Shown here: piece by piece, positions 62,299 to 64,000 of the stretch
Layout of the letters: each line of letters begins with the position of its first letter
Numbering within the stretch: position 1 is the stretch's first letter
From: an uncultured Flavobacterium sp.
GTDB taxonomy: Bacteria; Bacteroidota; Bacteroidia; Flavobacteriales; Flavobacteriaceae
Assembly (NCBI RefSeq): GCF_963422545.1
Contig: NZ_OY730245.1
Coordinates: 62,001 to 126,000 of the forward strand
Reading direction: 5' to 3'
Length of the DNA stretch: 64,000 bases
The notes under the pieces: generated by a model
Seen by the model: only the letters and a program-made list of their open reading frames with translations
What the model was told of the DNA's origin: nothing
Database searches by the model: none
Program-made: the position numbers and the translations under genes

Positions 62299-63001
62299 AT
62301 TTTAGAACAATCGTTTCTAAATGATTCAGCCAGTTTTCTTTGTAGCTGGTTCCAATTGGAATTTCAATGGTATTTATTTCAACTTCGTTTTTAGAATATG
62401 CAGTCATTTTTTTTGTCTGAATAATGAAAGAGCGATGAATTCGAACAAAATTAGCGTTCAGTAATTTTTCAAAAACCGAAATGTTTTGTTTTATATGATG
62501 CGATTTTCCGCTTTCAAGATGAATGGTGATATAATCTTTCAGACTTTCGACGTACAAAATTTCATCAAAGATAATTTTGATGTTTTTACTGCCGCTGGTT
62601 ACAAAAATATGATTCTCAGTTGTTGAGCTAATTTCTTTTTTTGAAGTTTGTAATTGTTTGAATTTTTCGATTGAAACAAAAAAGCGATCAAAAGTTATTG
62701 GTTTCAAAAGATAATCTATAACGTTGAGTTCATATCCTTCAATTGCATATTCTCTATAAGCAGTTGTAAAAATCACTTTTGGCGGATTTTTGAGTTTCTT
62801 CAGGAAGTCATTTCCTTTTAGTAAAGGCATTTCGATATCCAGAAAAATTAAATCAACTGTATTTGTTTCCAAAAAAGTATAGGCTTTTAATGCATTTTCA
62901 AAAGAATTGATTAATTCAAAACTTTCAAAATTTACTAGATGAGAAGCAATTAATTCTCTTGCCAAAGGCTCGTCGTCAACAATAATACATTTGTGTTTCA
63001 T
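62297..63001 (-). CDS. LytTR-family two-component response regulator
   Basis: 234 residues. Receiver domain 1-120 with acidic pocket Asp9/Asp10 in IIVDDEPLA, phosphoacceptor Asp55 in LIFLDIEMP, switch Thr in VIFTTAY and Lys in YLLKPI. The C-terminal LytTR DNA-binding domain (about 138-234; ILYVESLKDYITIHLESGK in parts, FVRIHRSFIIQTKK) is complete. It would pair with a LytS/AgrC-type histidine kinase; none is in the window, though it may lie past the right edge. It follows the hydrolase-TPR gene by 26 bases on the same strand. Confidence 0.94.
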   Translation of the reverse strand: MKHKCIIVDDEPLARELIASHLVNFESFELINSFENALKAYTFLETNTVDLIFLDIEMPLLKGNDFLKKLKNPPKVIFTTAYREYAIEGYELNVIDYLLKPITFDRFFVSIEKFKQLQTSKKEISSTTENHIFVTSGSKNIKIIFDEILYVESLKDYITIHLESGKSHHIKQNISVFEKLLNANFVRIHRSFIIQTKKMTAYSKNEVEINTIEIPIGTSYKENWLNHLETIVLK

Positions 63002-63027
63002 TCAAAAAAGAATAAATATTTTAAAAT

Positions 63028-64000
63028 CTAATTTAGCGGTTTTGAGTTATCTTTTGTTACTCTTTCCAAAACTTCTTTTGCGTTTTTATTTTCAGGATTA
63101 AGCTCAAGCGATTTTTTGTACATTTTAATTGCTGCTTCGTTTTGATCTGTTTTCAATAATGCTTCTCCATAACTGTCATACACATTTGCACTTGCAGGAT
63201 TAAGGAGTATATTAAGTTTGAAAATTTCTGCTGCTTTTTGATTTTCATTTTTCCCTAATAATTTATAACCCCAGGTATTCAAATCATCTTCAGAATGGTA
63301 GAAAGCTACATCTTCAGCTTTTTCTTCATTGTTGGCTGTTATAGCATATTGCAAAGCACGTTCTTGAATTTCAGATTTTTGTTTAGAAGTACTGGCATAC
63401 ATTTTTGCTATTGTAGTAATGATTAATGGCGGATTGCCAACCCAAATTCCATGACTGCAGTCATTTGCAACAATGCCAGTAACATTAGGATTATTCGCTA
63501 CAAAATTTTTATGGCATTCTTTCCAACGTTCAATTTCTTCGGTTACTTTTAAGAAAGGGATTCCATTGACGAAATCAACAACCGGAATGCTTTTCGGGAT
63601 CGAAATTTTACTCATTATTTTCACGGTTTCAAGAATTGTTGCCGACATATAATAGGTTCCTTTATTATTTTTCTTCCATTCCGGAATCAATTTATCTTGC
63701 GTGGCGACTATTTTTTCGATCACACCATCTTCATAATAATTATGATTCACATCTATAAGTACAATGCCTTTAACTAATTTAGGATGTCTGGCAGCATACA
63801 GCGCTGAAAGGTAACCTCCATAAGAATGAGAAACTAACAAGATTTCTTTATCATATCCTAGTTTTTTCAGTCCTTTTTCTAAATCCTCAATGCTGCTTAT
63901 AATACCGTGTTTTGATTCGTCGGTTTGCAAAGTATCGATCGTACTTTTTCCAAAACCTGCACGATCATAGGTTATTAAAGGAGCATTGGTAATAGTTGAT
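63028..64000 (-). CDS. Alpha/beta hydrolase with C-terminal TPR repeats, 5' end missing
   Basis: The frame stays open to the right edge: before the first internal TTG start the frame reads NAPLITYDRAGFGKST, the typical oxyanion/strand 3 region of an alpha/beta hydrolase, so the start is outside. Visible: nucleophile elbow SHSYGG (Ser), LIDVNHNYYEDG, and a likely His in NDCSHGIWVG. The last about 90 residues form two to three TPR units (GYKLLGKNENQKAAEIFKLN, VYDSYGEALLKTDQNEAAIKM, LELNPENKNAKEVLERV, in parts). Hydrolase-TPR fusions occur in Bacteroidota; substrate unknown. It may share a transcript with the LytTR gene. Confidence 0.8.
   Translation of the reverse strand, partial: STITNAPLITYDRAGFGKSTIDTLQTDESKHGIISSIEDLEKGLKKLGYDKEILLVSHSYGGYLSALYAARHPKLVKGIVLIDVNHNYYEDGVIEKIVATQDKLIPEWKKNNKGTYYMSATILETVKIMSKISIPKSIPVVDFVNGIPFLKVTEEIERWKECHKNFVANNPNVTGIVANDCSHGIWVGNPPLIITTIAKMYASTSKQKSEIQERALQYAITANNEEKAEDVAFYHSEDDLNTWGYKLLGKNENQKAAEIFKLNILLNPASANVYDSYGEALLKTDQNEAAIKMYKKSLELNPENKNAKEVLERVTKDNSKPLN

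Overview
The window looks like a chromosomal segment of a Flavobacterium-type member of the Bacteroidota. The evidence is low GC, promoters of the Bacteroidota form (TTG, about 19 bases, then TAnnTTTG), few Shine-Dalgarno sequences, a type IX secretion (T9SS) cargo protein, a PorG-like protein inside the Bam operon, and a FolK-deoxynucleoside kinase fusion. There is no rRNA operon, prophage, transposase or CRISPR array. Most genes are core housekeeping genes; intergenic DNA is unusually rich in inverted and dispersed repeats.

Layout. 1-7.1 kb (minus): envelope assembly block porG-like, uppS, bamA and two ompH/skp genes, preceded by nadK and a CBS-domain gene. 7.2-13 kb (plus): pdxJ, a hydrolase, a small membrane protein, then the protein-quality trio tig, clpP, clpX, each with its own promoter or terminator. 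13-17.1 kb: a lipoprotein, a GlxA-type regulator and a run of five small alternating VOC and SRPBCC genes. 17.2-30 kb: serB, GH3, DUF2797, a GT9 glycosyltransferase, AsmA, an sppA-hydrolase operon and folK-dNK. 30-37.5 kb: a T9SS lectin-like secreted protein, a SpoU methyltransferase, DUF1573, mutS, a tRNA-Gly/tRNA-Leu operon and two small proteins. 37.8-43 kb: waaA (Kdo transferase), a sugar aminotransferase, galE, fabD and DUF983. 43-46.1 kb: an AraC regulator and yceI, a mini-ferredoxin and pirin; yceI and pirin share a nearly identical promoter with a palindromic box. 46.5-51.4 kb: the glyoxylate shunt (aceB, aceA) with a divergent ScfR/RamB-like regulator and a perfect 14-bp palindrome between them. 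51.5-56 kb: purT, DUF6370, Crp/Fnr and rlhA. 56.1-57.7 kb: an AT-rich two-gene unit encoding a three-TM protein with a proline-rich tail and a caspase-like protease, the best candidate for an undescribed system. 58-64 kb: aspartate aminotransferase, a fatty acid desaturase, rsmG, an unknown protein, a LytTR response regulator and a hydrolase-TPR protein cut by the right edge.

Themes. Outer-membrane biogenesis (Bam, Skp, PorG-like, UppS, Kdo transfer) dominates the left and middle. Acetate/fatty-acid use (aceA/aceB) has local control. Repeats include a roughly 95-bp element in four copies, long perfect hairpins in many gene gaps, and inverted repeats that carry promoter -7 boxes (tig, clpX). 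Functions were assigned by reading motifs only; no database search was run.
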